From assembly GCF_900447045.1 (NCBI RefSeq), contig NZ_UAWH01000015.1, positions 62,001-126,000 of the forward strand: a stretch of 64,000 nt of DNA, in the 5' to 3' direction. This document shows, piece by piece, positions 1-8,919 of this stretch. Every line of letters begins with the position of its first letter. Within the stretch, counting starts at the first letter, position 1. Under the pieces are notes generated by a model. The model ran no database searches. It was given only the letters and a program-made list of their open reading frames with translations, and had not been told where the DNA came from. The DNA comes from Clostridium paraputrificum (GTDB lineage Bacteria > Bacillota > Clostridia > Clostridiales > Clostridiaceae). The translations under genes and the position numbers were made by a program.

Positions 1-987
1 TATATATCCATTTCTGCCTTCATGTTACTTATAGGATATTGTTTTATGTTGGATAAAGAAAATGAATACTTAATGCTTGTGTTTGCCATAAATGTTTTCA
101 TTTCACTTATAACAGTTTTAATTACTTTTATGTCCATAAAGATAAGCATAGTTAAATTATCAGATAAAAGGTGTGATTTCTTAGAAGAAGTAATGGATAA
201 GAAGATGGATGCTAAATTTAATATTACAGAGGATACAATATCCTCAAGGGAAGATAATAAACTAAAGGAATTGATATCCATACTTCAATCTGAAAAGAAT
301 AAGTATGAGGAAGAAAAGAGTAGAATTCAATCCTTTATTACTGATTTGTCACATCAAGTAAAAACACCTTTAACCAATATTTCTATGTATAATTCTACTT
401 TAATAGAAAAGAACTTAGACGCTAATCAAAGTAGGGAGTTTTTATTATTAATGGATGGTCAAATTAATAAGTTAAAGTGGCTTATTGATGGACTTATAAA
501 AATATCTAGACTTGAAAGTGAGCTGATTTCATTAAGTGAAGGTGAGTATTTTATTGAAGAGGTTTTAGCATTAGCCTTAAGCGGAGCTTTTTCTGAAGGA
601 GAGAAGAAGAATATTTGCATAGAGGTGGTATGCGATAGAACTATTAAAGGAATATTTGATTTAAAATGGACATCTGAAGCTTTACTTAATTTAATTGAAA
701 ATGCAATTAAATATTCTAATAAAGGAAGTAATATTAAAGTTAAGGTAATTCCCTTAGATATGTTTGTTAGAATTGATATAATTGATGAAGGAATTGGAGT
801 ACATAAGAGTGAGATAAACAACATATTTAAAAGATTTTATAGAAGTGATGATGTTAAGGAGGTTAAGGGACTTGGTGTTGGCTTATATTTAGCTAGGGAG
901 ATAATATACAAGGAGGGTGGATATATTAAGGTATCATCACAAAAAGGAGTTGGATCTACTTTTTCAGTATTTTTATTAAAGAAATAG
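1..987 (+). CDS. sensor histidine kinase, 5' truncated by window edge
   Basis: The reading frame is open from base 1, so the N-terminus lies outside the window; the first Met is at 22. A membrane segment (about residues 17-40 from that Met) is followed by a coiled linker, then a phosphoacceptor box DLSHQVKTPL (His about 111) and a full ATPase domain with N-box NLIENAIKYSN, DEGIGV and GLGVGLYLAREI. Kinases of this short type commonly sit beside ABC transporters and sense cell-wall-active compounds; that role is inferred. The partner response regulator is presumably upstream of the window. The ABC operon at 1307-5017 follows after repeat copy A. Confidence 0.9.
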   Translation, partial: YISISAFMLLIGYCFMLDKENEYLMLVFAINVFISLITVLITFMSIKISIVKLSDKRCDFLEEVMDKKMDAKFNITEDTISSREDNKLKELISILQSEKNKYEEEKSRIQSFITDLSHQVKTPLTNISMYNSTLIEKNLDANQSREFLLLMDGQINKLKWLIDGLIKISRLESELISLSEGEYFIEEVLALALSGAFSEGEKKNICIEVVCDRTIKGIFDLKWTSEALLNLIENAIKYSNKGSNIKVKVIPLDMFVRIDIIDEGIGVHKSEINNIFKRFYRSDDVKEVKGLGVGLYLAREIIYKEGGYIKVSSQKGVGSTFSVFLLKK

Positions 988-995
988 TCAGTTTA

Positions 996-1021
996 AAGAG
1001 GTGTTTATCACCTCTTATTTT
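996..1021 (+). terminator. rho-independent terminator after sensor kinase
   Basis: Perfect 8-bp stem AAGAGGTG/CACCTCTT with loop TTTAT, followed by ATTTTA. It ends where repeat copy A starts. Confidence 0.75.
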
Positions 1022-1218
1022 ACTGTCTAGTAAATTATAAAATTTCAATTAGCTATAAATCAAAGGTATTATTACATTTTCATATTAAAAAATATAAAAT
1101 AAAGGATAGTAACTTTATAATTTCCTTACCTTTAGTACGCGTGAGGTGAATATTTGTTTCCATGTCACTTGGAGCTTGCGACGGAATAAGGGAAATAAAT
1201 ATCCGCCACACCTTTTTT
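1019..1218 (+). repeat. structured intergenic repeat, copy A (full length)
   Basis: A 200-bp element nearly identical to copy F (62944-63143). Hairpin 1 pairs TATAAAAT (1093-1100) with ACTTTATA (1112-1119). The main hairpin pairs 1141-1161 with about 1190-1210 over roughly 20 bp, and its apical region holds a CTTG/TAAG inner pair around a conserved GAG-TTGCGACGGAA stretch. It ends in a T6 run. It fills the gap between the kinase and the ABC operon. Confidence 0.8.
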
Positions 1219-1225
1219 GTAAAAG

Positions 1226-1239
1226 TAACAAAAGTGTGA
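1226..1239 (+). promoter_or_regulatory. putative BceR-type operator upstream of ABC operon
   Basis: Inverted repeat TAACA-AAAG-TGTGA, close to the TNACA-N4-TGTAA pattern described for Bce-type response regulators. It lies about 40 bp upstream of a TATAAAATATA segment (from about 1280) that could hold the -10. The equivalent site at 7720-7733 is a perfect inverted repeat in homologous flanking DNA. Regulation is inferred. Confidence 0.4.
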
Positions 1240-1306
1240 TATTTAATTTTATTTTGAGATTAGAATGTTATTTTCATTTTATAAAATATAAATGAGGGGA
1301 AAAGTT

Positions 1307-1969
1307 ATGATAGAGGCAATTGGTTTAAAAAAGTATTTTGGTAGTGGAGAAAAATTAGTAAAAGCAGCGGATAACATTAGCTTAGAAATAAAGAAGGGAG
1401 AGTTCGTAGCAATTATAGGTTCTTCTGGCAGTGGTAAAACTACGTTACTTCATATTTTAGGTGGTTTAACCAGGCCAGATGAGGGCAGGGTAGTAATTGA
1501 TGGTGAGGATATTTATTCTTTAGATGAAGATAGACTAACAGTTTTTAGGAGAAGACAAATAGGTTTTATATTTCAAAATTATAGTTTAATTAATGTGCTA
1601 AAGGTCTATGACAACATAGTTTTGCCAATAGAACTTGATGGACTTAAAGTAAATAGGGAGTATATTAGTGAAATTATAAAGACTTTAGGACTTGAAAATA
1701 GAATCAACTTTTTACCTTCACAGCTTTCTGGAGGACAGCAGCAAAGGGTTGCAATAGCAAGGGCCTTAGCTTCAAAACCAGCTTTAATTTTAGCTGATGA
1801 ACCAACAGGTAATTTAGATTCTAAGATGAGCCAAGAAGTAGTTGGCTTGTTAAGGTATTCAGCTCAGAAATATAATCAAACTATTGTAATGATAACTCAT
1901 AATGAAGATATATCTCAGTTAGCTCATAGAACCATAAGAATAGAAGATGGGAAAATAGTAGAGGATTAA
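1307..1969 (+). CDS. ABC transporter ATP-binding protein (MacB/LolD/BceA class)
   Basis: 220 residues, typical length for this class. Walker A GSSGSGKT, signature [15 protein letters not shown], Walker [13 protein letters not shown] and H-loop ITHNED are all present. The ATG at 1307 is preferred over the in-frame ATG at 1292 because GAGGGG sits correctly before it and the domain begins there. It powers the two FtsX-like permeases that follow (4-bp gap to the first). With the upstream kinase this forms a regulated module, probably for efflux of, or resistance to, an envelope-active peptide; substrate unknown. Confidence 0.93.
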   Translation: MIEAIGLKKYFGSGEKLVKAADNISLEIKKGEFVAIIGSSGSGKTTLLHILGGLTRPDEGRVVIDGEDIYSLDEDRLTVFRRRQIGFIFQNYSLINVLKVYDNIVLPIELDGLKVNREYISEIIKTLGLENRINFLPSQLSGGQQQRVAIARALASKPALILADEPTGNLDSKMSQEVVGLLRYSAQKYNQTIVMITHNEDISQLAHRTIRIEDGKIVED

Positions 1970-1972
1970 AAT

Positions 1973-3646
1973 ATGATTGATAGCAAGAATAGAAGGATTT
2001 TATTTAAGTTATGTAATGAAATATCTAGTAATTGTAAGATGAGAAATATATTTTTAACCTTAGCAATTATGTTTTCTACTTCTCTTATAATGGTTACTTT
2101 TATTATTGGTTACAATGCTAAAGAAACTATTAAGTTTTATGAAAGCCAAGAGTATATACAAGGAGATGTTGATGGAGATGTAAATGAATTCATAAATGGA
2201 GGTAGTATACCTTATGAAGTTTCAAAGGTTAAGAACATAATCTTTACTGCCCAAGATATATATAATGGTTTAAACAACCAAACTTTAATATATGAAAAGG
2301 ATGGAATAGTCCTAAAGAAAACTTCATCACCAGAGTTTTTTAAAAAGGAAGGAATAAATCTTTTGGTAGGAGACTTTCCCAAAAACTCAAATGACCTATT
2401 GCTAAGTTATGAGGCGTATAACATCTTAAAAGGTGTAAAAGTAGGAAGTAAGATTAATGTTGGTGTTATGATTGACGAAAAAGGAAGTGTTCTACAGAGT
2501 AATGAATTCAATGTTGTAGGTATTATTAAAGATAGTAATGATAAATTAAGTATATATTCTGGTAATATGACAATGCTTACAAATTGTACTATGGTAATTA
2601 CCTTTCTAATAATCTTAATATCCTTTGCATCATATCTCATAATATACACTATTTTATATATTCATGTAATTACAGAAAGAAGTACTTATAAATTATTAAG
2701 AGTTGTTGGAATGAAGGGCAGGAATGTAAGGAAACTATTATTCTATCAGGGAATGAAGTGTAGTATTATAGGAATTCCTTTAGGTATAGCAATTGCATAC
2801 TTAATAAGTAATTTTATATGTAAAGATGTAGTTAATATTACTGGGTATACATTAATAGGAGAAGTAAGGTACCCCTACTTTTTAATAGTATTAACTTTAG
2901 TTGTTATTGCTATGATAATTAATTTTAGTAGCAGTAAACCATCTGATACAGTTGAAAATATAAAATCTGACTACAGTGATAGTTCTCAGACTTTAGATAA
3001 AAGTAGGAGTATTTCTTTAACAAATGGAAGAATTAGATTAAAAGATATTGCTATTTCTAATATACTTAGTAATAAAAATAGAAGCACATTAACTATAGGA
3101 TCTATTATTTTTGCATCTATAATTATAATATTTGCAATTAATGCTTATTTATCTTTGGATGTAGAGAAGTGTTTAAGTATGTTTTTTAATGAAAATGGAG
3201 ATGGATTTTCTAGTATAAATATTAGAAGTGATATTATAAAATTTCAGAATGGTGTTGCTAAAATAGGATTAATAATATCTATAATCATAGAAATTATAGC
3301 TATTTTAAATATTACTAATAGTACTTTAACAAGCCTTATATCAAGAAGAGTAGAGTTTGAAACCTTAATGGCAATAGGTATGCACAGGAGAGATGTTAAA
3401 AAGCTAGTTGTAATGGAAGGATACTATACATTTGTTATATCTTCTGTACCAATACTTATATTTGGACCATATATAGGAAGTTATATTATTATGTTAGTTC
3501 CCTATAATGTTGTTATTAGTGCTGTGAATATTTTTATACCTCTAATATTTTCATTAGCGTTAGGTTTAATAATAAATATTACAGTTCCGTATTTATCTTA
3601 TTTATTTTTATCTAAGAAAAACTTTTTTTATGACACAGATATATAA
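1973..3646 (+). CDS. ABC transporter permease, two FtsX-like domains
   Basis: 557 residues. One N-terminal membrane helix (about 25-47), an extracytoplasmic segment of about 150 residues, then FtsX-type four-helix units around residues 205-315 and 370-545. Each unit has the cytoplasmic motif typical of FtsX domains (RSTYKLLRVVGMKGRNVRKL; RRVEFETLMAIGMHRRDVKK). Translated right after the ATPase gene. Unlike classical BceB (about 650 residues with a large domain between helices 7 and 8), its second extracytoplasmic part is short, so it is not a plain BceB. Confidence 0.88.
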   Translation: MIDSKNRRILFKLCNEISSNCKMRNIFLTLAIMFSTSLIMVTFIIGYNAKETIKFYESQEYIQGDVDGDVNEFINGGSIPYEVSKVKNIIFTAQDIYNGLNNQTLIYEKDGIVLKKTSSPEFFKKEGINLLVGDFPKNSNDLLLSYEAYNILKGVKVGSKINVGVMIDEKGSVLQSNEFNVVGIIKDSNDKLSIYSGNMTMLTNCTMVITFLIILISFASYLIIYTILYIHVITERSTYKLLRVVGMKGRNVRKLLFYQGMKCSIIGIPLGIAIAYLISNFICKDVVNITGYTLIGEVRYPYFLIVLTLVVIAMIINFSSSKPSDTVENIKSDYSDSSQTLDKSRSISLTNGRIRLKDIAISNILSNKNRSTLTIGSIIFASIIIIFAINAYLSLDVEKCLSMFFNENGDGFSSINIRSDIIKFQNGVAKIGLIISIIIEIIAILNITNSTLTSLISRRVEFETLMAIGMHRRDVKKLVVMEGYYTFVISSVPILIFGPYIGSYIIMLVPYNVVISAVNIFIPLIFSLALGLIINITVPYLSYLFLSKKNFFYDTDI

Positions 3647-3667
3647 ACTTTAAAGGGGGAGAAAAAA

Positions 3668-5017
3668 ATGGGAATGTTAAGATATGCTTTATTAAATATA
3701 AAGAAAGATTTAAAAAATAATTCTATTTATGTATTTGCTATAGTAATTTCATTTATTACTGTATTAATGGTATTAAATTGTTTTACAAATGCTACTTATT
3801 TTGAAGGTGTAGATACTGTAATTGTTGATGAAAGCCAAAATGAAATAGTTCAACTTGATGCTAAGTTGCAATTTTTTATAGAGGAACCTACCTTGCTTCA
3901 TGGACAAAACTTTTTAATATTATTTTTAGTAGTTTTAATATTTACTTATTTTTGTAATTCATATTTTATAAAGAATAAAGGTAAAGAGTTTGCATTCTTT
4001 ACATTAAATGGTGCAACTCTTGGAGATAGAGTAAAGTATATAATGTTTGAAAATAGTATATTCTTTCTTATAGGAGGGGCTATAGGAACAGTACTTGGAT
4101 TTATCTTTGTTCCTTTAAGTAACATTTTAATGTATAGCATTTCAGGACATTGGGGAGATATTTGGACAATTAATTTTTATATGTTTAAGTATACTTTACT
4201 AGTATTTTTATTCGAATTTGGATTATTAGCTCTTTTAAACTTAGGTGATGTTTATAGAAGAGAACCTGTTGAATTATTAAATCTTAATAATAATAAGTCT
4301 CAAATAGATTCAAGACATGTTAAGGTTCCTAATATAGTTTTTGTGATTTTATTTTTAATTCCAATTATATTTGCAATTTTTGGGGGAAATACTCAAGGTG
4401 CTGAATATGCTGTATATGTCCTATCCTTCGGTGGGCTATTTGGATTATATGGAATTATAAAGTATTTTGTCCCAAGCATAGGGAAAAAGCTTAGCAGAAT
4501 GAGCTTTACTTATAAGGGGTTAAGAAAAATTTATATAGGAAACTTTATAAGTACCTTAAGAGGTTCATTATATTTCATACTAGGTTTAGTGCTATCCCTT
4601 CTTTATTACAGCATGATTACTGTAAGATATAGTATAGTAGAGGGTGCTATATCAAGTTCTCTTTATTGTTATGTTATAACAAGTATGTTAGTTGGATTAG
4701 CCCTACTTTATAAAACCATTGTAGAGTGGGAAAGAAAAATAAAGGAATATAGACAATTAAAAATTCTTGGTTATAGTAAAGAGGAAATTATAAATATTAT
4801 ATATAAAGAAAATATACTTTTCTTTGGAGTAGGTTTAATGCTACCTGTTATACTACTTTTATCAAATTTTATTGTATATATAATAGCAGGTTATTTTTCA
4901 TCATTATTCTCATTATTTTTAATTATAAGTGCTGTTGGGCCTATAACTATTATAGGTATTCTAGCTACAATTAGAAATAAGAATAAAATTATAAAAGAAA
5001 TATATCCAGTAGAATAA
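3668..5017 (+). CDS. FtsX-like ABC transporter permease
   Basis: 449 residues with about eight predicted membrane helices, starting MLRYALLNIKKDLKNN as is usual in clostridial antimicrobial-peptide-type permeases. A helix after residue about 80 is followed by KNKGKEFAFFTLNGATLGDR, and a second FtsX unit near residues 285-440 has KIKEYRQLKILGYSKEEI. Ribosome site GGGGGAG lies 7-8 bases before the ATG. It is the third gene of the operon and probably forms a heteromeric transporter with the preceding permease. Substrate unknown. Confidence 0.87.
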   Translation: MGMLRYALLNIKKDLKNNSIYVFAIVISFITVLMVLNCFTNATYFEGVDTVIVDESQNEIVQLDAKLQFFIEEPTLLHGQNFLILFLVVLIFTYFCNSYFIKNKGKEFAFFTLNGATLGDRVKYIMFENSIFFLIGGAIGTVLGFIFVPLSNILMYSISGHWGDIWTINFYMFKYTLLVFLFEFGLLALLNLGDVYRREPVELLNLNNNKSQIDSRHVKVPNIVFVILFLIPIIFAIFGGNTQGAEYAVYVLSFGGLFGLYGIIKYFVPSIGKKLSRMSFTYKGLRKIYIGNFISTLRGSLYFILGLVLSLLYYSMITVRYSIVEGAISSSLYCYVITSMLVGLALLYKTIVEWERKIKEYRQLKILGYSKEEIINIIYKENILFFGVGLMLPVILLLSNFIVYIIAGYFSSLFSLFLIISAVGPITIIGILATIRNKNKIIKEIYPVE

Positions 5018-5025
5018 ATATTAAG

Positions 5026-5063
5026 AAAGAGAAATTGCAAAATAAAATGCAATTTCTCTTTTA
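5026..5063 (+). terminator. terminator of the ABC operon
   Basis: Stem AAGAGAAATTGCA paired with TGCAATTTCTCTTTT, loop of about 8 bases, T-rich end. Confidence 0.85.
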
Positions 5064-5104
5064 ATTATTATTTATATAGAGCTATAATTATTTTGGGTGA
5101 TTGT

Positions 5105-5473
5105 ATGGAATTTTTAAAGGAAAAAGCGATAGATCTTAAAAGTAATATAAAAGCTCTGTATCTCGTTTGTAGGAAAAAGAAAGTTCCTATAATAGCCAAA
5201 GTAATGGCTATTATAGTGGTTGGATATGCACTAAGTCCTATAGATTTTATTCCTGATTTTATTCCTATATTAGGATACCTAGATGATTTTATCTTATTAC
5301 CTCTTGGAATTTATTTATGCCTTAAGCTTATTCCAAAGGATTTATTTGAAGAATGTAAAAAGGAATCTGAGAATTTATTTAAAGAGGGAAAGCCTAAAAA
5401 TTATGTAGCTGGTGGCATTATAGTTTTTATATGGATTATGATTATTATAGTTATGGCAAAGCACTATTTTTAG
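5105..5473 (+). CDS. YkvA-family (DUF1232) membrane protein
   Basis: 122 residues. The DUF1232 core is clear: AKVMAIIVVGYALSPIDFIP, then GYLDDFILLPLGIYL, and a C-terminal membrane helix (last 20 residues). The ATG at 5105 is preferred over the in-frame TTG at 5093, since GGGTGA precedes it. Family function is not established. Its stop codon abuts the stop of the convergent SDR gene (TAGCTA at 5471-5476), with no terminator hairpin visible between them. Confidence 0.8.
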   Translation: MEFLKEKAIDLKSNIKALYLVCRKKKVPIIAKVMAIIVVGYALSPIDFIPDFIPILGYLDDFILLPLGIYLCLKLIPKDLFEECKKESENLFKEGKPKNYVAGGIIVFIWIMIIIVMAKHYF

Positions 5474-6265
5474 CTACTTAGTAAAAAAATTTTTTGCTTT
5501 TATAAATACTCCTTGATAACTAGGAGCAATATATCTTTCCTTTGGCTTTATATCTTCTACTGCTCTAATATATTGGGCTACTATAGAAGAAAAATTTGAA
5601 GAAGAAGTTATTTTAAAGTATCTAAATTGCTTCTTTTCTAACTTTCTAATTTTATTTTTAAAATATGAGTTTACCTTCATCCATTCAAATTGTTTACTTA
5701 TATTTTTTTCATTAAAGCCTGTAGAATAGGCACCTGGTTCTATTAAAATCACAGGGATATTAACATTATTTAATTCTTTAAGCTCCATATTTAATGCAGG
5801 AACTATACCTTCTAGGGCAAATTTGCTACCACAATAAGGAGATAAAAATGGAATAGGAGAACGTCCAGCAAGGGATGATAAAAATATAATTCTTCCATAT
5901 CCTTTAGAAATCATATCTTTTAAAACCTCTTGAGTTAATTCAATGGCAGAGAAAACATTAGTTTCGAAGACATTTCTATATCTATTAACATCAATTTCAC
6001 AAACAGAGCCTGAATCACCTATAGCAGCATTATTAATAAGGATATCTAAGTTAAGCTTCCTTACTTTATGTCTATCATCCAGGTTTCTAATATCTAATTT
6101 AAATGCATGCATAGGGAGACACCACTTTTTATTTAATTTATTTAAGTGGTCAGCTTGTTCTTGAGTATGAGTAGTTGCATATACAAAATGTCCTCTATTT
6201 GCTAGTGCAATTGCAGCCTTTCTTCCAAGGCCGGATCCACATCCAGTTATAAGTATGTTTTTCAT
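5474..6265 (-). CDS. short-chain dehydrogenase/reductase (SDR)
   Basis: 263 residues, classical SDR. N-terminal nucleotide-binding motif TGCGSGLGR (TGxxxGxG), NNAAIG, catalytic Ser in FLSSLAG, Tyr-Lys pair in SPYCGSKFALEG, then EPGAYST. Substrate cannot be deduced. AGAGGTGAG ribosome site on the minus strand. Divergent from the MFS gene at 6410; the shared 145-bp intergenic region suggests linked control. Confidence 0.9.
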   Translation of the reverse strand: MKNILITGCGSGLGRKAAIALANRGHFVYATTHTQEQADHLNKLNKKWCLPMHAFKLDIRNLDDRHKVRKLNLDILINNAAIGDSGSVCEIDVNRYRNVFETNVFSAIELTQEVLKDMISKGYGRIIFLSSLAGRSPIPFLSPYCGSKFALEGIVPALNMELKELNNVNIPVILIEPGAYSTGFNEKNISKQFEWMKVNSYFKNKIRKLEKKQFRYFKITSSSNFSSIVAQYIRAVEDIKPKERYIAPSYQGVFIKAKNFFTK

Positions 6266-6347
6266 TATATCTCACCTCTTATGAGTATTTTTTCACTTAA
6301 AGGCATAATAATAATAGGAAATATAATGAAACTAAATAGATTATAAC

Positions 6348-6376
6348 TTGAGAATACATCTTCTCTTATGTATACT
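6348..6376 (+). promoter_or_regulatory. sigma-A-type promoter of MFS gene with internal inverted repeat
   Basis: TTGAGA (6348-6353), 17-bp spacer, TATACT (6371-6376). The spacer holds two inverted repeats, GAGAA-N6-TTCTC and ATACAT-N8-ATGTAT, either of which could be a repressor site. Confidence 0.55.
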
Positions 6377-6409
6377 AATAGAGTACAACACAAGATGAGA
6401 GGAGAAAAA

Positions 6410-7570
6410 ATGAGGAGTAAATCATTAAAAACAGTTACAGTTCTAACTGTATTAACTTATATAGTATTAAACATGGCTCATCCAGTAACGCCAATGTTTA
6501 TAACTCAGAATAAATTACCTTCATATTTATTTGGAGTTTTTTTTGCAGCTATGTCTATAGGAAATTTTATTTTTTCACCAATTTGGGGAAAGTTATCTGA
6601 TAAAGGTGGAAGAATTAAATTCATGATTTTAGGTATTTTGGGATATGGGATATCGCAGGTAGGTTTTGGATTTAGTAGTAATCCAGTAATTATTGTTTTT
6701 TGGAGATTTATAGGTGGAGCATCAGTTATAAGTTTTTTAACAGTAATTCTTGCTTATATTGCTGATATTACAGATGAAGAGGGAAGATTAAAAGGTATGA
6801 CCTATTATGCTGCTGCATCAACTTTTGGTGGAGCTATAGGGTCTCTTCTAGGTGGAGTTATAGGAAATAATAATTATAAAATAACTTTTTCTGTACAATT
6901 TGTTTTAAGTGTAGTTATATGCATACTATTTTATTTTTTCTTAGAAGAAACTGTTACTAAGAAAAATATAGATAAAGTAGAAAGGGAAAAAACATATACT
7001 AAATCTATAAATGCACTTAGTCCAAAAGTTGTTTTTATAATGAGTCAGGTAGGAGTATTTTTCTTTGCTGTAACTAGTTACAATTCAAGCATTAACTACT
7101 ATATAGAGTCAGTATTATCACTTCCGCCAACAGTTAATGGTATATTCTTAGCCATAGCTGGAATATTTGGATTCTTAATTAATATATTCTTTACTGGAAA
7201 GCTTGCAAAAAGGTTTGGAGAGGTAAAAGCTTTAAGAATTTCAGGAATTTCAATGGCTGTTTGTATAGGAGGAGCAACATTATTTAATTTAGTTCCGTTA
7301 TTCTTCCTATTTATTTTACTTTTTGTAGGAAGTTCTGCTGTTTATCAACCTATGCTTCAAAATATTATTTCAAAGGTATCAAATAAGGATAATGGAAAGA
7401 TAGCTGGAATACAAAACTCAGCAAGAGCAATTGGAATGATAGTTGGCTCATTATACTCAGGATTTATATTTGTTTATGGAAGTAAGTTACCATTCTTAAC
7501 TGCCTCAATAGTTATTATAATAGGATACTTAATATTTAAATTTGGTTATAAAAAGTATGAGATAATTTAA
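6410..7570 (+). CDS. MFS transporter (multidrug/sugar efflux type)
   Basis: 386 residues with 12 predicted helices. MFS signature between helices 2 and 3, SPIWGKLSDKGGRIK, repeated in weaker form in the second half (FTGKLAKRFGEVKALR). The ATG at 6410 is chosen over the ATG at 6368 because GAGAGGAG lies 6 bases upstream and helix 1 starts shortly after. Substrate unknown; drug/metabolite efflux is the usual role of relatives. Followed by repeat copy B. Confidence 0.9.
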   Translation: MRSKSLKTVTVLTVLTYIVLNMAHPVTPMFITQNKLPSYLFGVFFAAMSIGNFIFSPIWGKLSDKGGRIKFMILGILGYGISQVGFGFSSNPVIIVFWRFIGGASVISFLTVILAYIADITDEEGRLKGMTYYAAASTFGGAIGSLLGGVIGNNNYKITFSVQFVLSVVICILFYFFLEETVTKKNIDKVEREKTYTKSINALSPKVVFIMSQVGVFFFAVTSYNSSINYYIESVLSLPPTVNGIFLAIAGIFGFLINIFFTGKLAKRFGEVKALRISGISMAVCIGGATLFNLVPLFFLFILLFVGSSAVYQPMLQNIISKVSNKDNGKIAGIQNSARAIGMIVGSLYSGFIFVYGSKLPFLTASIVIIIGYLIFKFGYKKYEII

Positions 7571-7584
7571 TTAATAGATGATAT

Positions 7585-7715
7585 GAAGACTATGAAATAA
7601 ATGATAATAATTTCATAGTTTTCTTACCTTCAGTATGAGGGGAGTGGATATTTGTTTTACTATGACTTGGAGTCTTGTGACGGATCAAGCCAATAAATAT
7701 CTACTTCTCTTTTTT
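7585..7715 (+). repeat. structured intergenic repeat, copy B (5' part missing)
   Basis: Lacks the first ~70 bp of the full element. Hairpin 1 is a perfect 10-bp stem, ACTATGAAAT (7589-7598) with ATTTCATAGT (7610-7619). Relative to copy C (TATAAAAT/ATTTTATA) both sides changed together. The main hairpin pairs 7638-7656 with 7692-7710 (19 pairs, some G-T). Apical CTTG/CAAG around conserved GAG..GACGGA; T6 end. Confidence 0.75.
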
Positions 7716-7719
7716 ATTG

Positions 7720-7733
7720 TAACAAAATTGTTA
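7720..7733 (+). promoter_or_regulatory. putative BceR-type operator upstream of orphan ATPase
   Basis: Perfect inverted repeat TAACA-AAAT-TGTTA, about 50 bp upstream of TTTTATAAAATATA. The 90 bp after copy B align with the DNA after copy A (shared TTTGAGATTAGA and TTTTATAAAATATA), so both ABC loci probably respond to the same regulator. Confidence 0.45.
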
Positions 7734-7801
7734 TATTTTGCTTTGAATTTGAGATTAGATTGTGATTTTTCTTTTATAAAATATAGTTAGGGAGGGTAAC
7801 A

Positions 7802-7831
7802 ATGGGATTTCAAAATACCCATGTCTTATAG
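7802..7831 (+). CDS. possible 9-residue leader peptide
   Basis: ATG to TAG encoding MGFQNTHVL, with a strong site AGGGAGGG 5 bases upstream. It lies 26 bp before the ATPase start. No Rossmann or other motif is possible at this length. It may be a translated leader or the remnant of an older start region. Low certainty. Confidence 0.25.
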   Translation: MGFQNTHVL

Positions 7832-7857
7832 GAAAAGAAATTTATGGAGGGATATAA

Positions 7858-8724
7858 ATGGGAAAAATAATTGAAGCAAAAAATGTAATTAAGGAGTATG
7901 GAAGTTTTAAGAATCCATTCCAAGCCTTAAAGGGGATTAATCTTGATATTGAAGAAGGAGAGTTTCTTGCTATAATGGGCCCTTCTGGTTCTGGTAAAAC
8001 AACTCTTTTAAATTTATTAGCCACAATTGACCAAGCAACTAGGGGGAAAATATATATTGATGGTAAATATATTAGATCTTATACAGAAAAGCAATTAAGT
8101 CTTTTAAGAAGAGAGTATATTTCTTTTATATTTCAGGATTGTAATCTATTAGATAACCTAACCATAAGGGATAATATAACATCTCCATTAATAATTATGG
8201 GAGCTGAAAAGAAAGAATGCGATAAAAGAGTAGAATCTGTTTCTAAAAGGTTAGGAATTGATACTATACTAGATAAATATCCTTCAGAATGTTCAGGAGG
8301 ACAAAAACAAAGAGTAGCAGCATGTAGAGCTTTGATTACTGATCCTAAAATTATAGTAGCAGATGAACCTACTGGTGCATTAGATACAAAGAATTCTGAT
8401 GAGTTATTATCAATATTAAGAAAATTAAATGAAGAAGATAATATTACAATAGTAATGGTTACTCATGACCCATATATAGCAAGTTTCTCTAATAGAGTAA
8501 TCATGATAAGAGATGGACTGTTAGATGCAACAATAGAGAATAAGGACAATAATCAAACTAGATTTTATAATAGTATATTAAAGGAGTCTGCAAGACAGAC
8601 AATTTTTAAAGATGAAGAGGCAGCTTTATCTATTGATGATTATGAAGAATTGCTTAATGAAAACAAGAGGTTAAAAAAGAGAATTATAGAACTAGAACAT
8701 AAAGAAAAGTTAAATTCGATATAA
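7858..8724 (+). CDS. BceA-like ABC ATPase without adjacent permease
   Basis: 288 residues: a standard ATPase domain (residues 1-225) with Walker A GPSGSGKTT, signature CSGGQKQRVAACRAL, Walker [13 protein letters not shown] and VTHDPYIASF, then a C-terminal extension of about 60 residues ending in a charged coiled coil (YEELLNENKRLKKRIIELEH). BceA-type proteins are normally followed by a BceB permease; here a terminator follows at 8737. It may have lost its permease or may energise the permeases at 1973-5017. Ribosome site GGAGGGA 6 bases upstream. Confidence 0.88.
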   Translation: MGKIIEAKNVIKEYGSFKNPFQALKGINLDIEEGEFLAIMGPSGSGKTTLLNLLATIDQATRGKIYIDGKYIRSYTEKQLSLLRREYISFIFQDCNLLDNLTIRDNITSPLIIMGAEKKECDKRVESVSKRLGIDTILDKYPSECSGGQKQRVAACRALITDPKIIVADEPTGALDTKNSDELLSILRKLNEEDNITIVMVTHDPYIASFSNRVIMIRDGLLDATIENKDNNQTRFYNSILKESARQTIFKDEEAALSIDDYEELLNENKRLKKRIIELEHKEKLNSI

Positions 8725-8736
8725 TATAAAGATAAG

Positions 8737-8773
8737 AAGTAATAGAAGCTTAAGGCTTTTATTACTTTTTTCT
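8737..8773 (+). terminator. terminator after orphan ABC ATPase
   Basis: AAGTAATAGAAGC / GCTTTTATTACTT stem with TTAAG loop, then T6. Confidence 0.9.
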
Positions 8774-8919
8774 TTCTAAAATTAGTGAAAAGTAAAGAAA
8801 TAAGATGATTTAGAGAGAATAAGTTTGCAATTTAAATAATTTGATTATCAAACTAATTGATTTTTTTTAAGGTATCATTTATACTATCTGTAACACTATG
8901 AAAAATGGAGGAATTAATA

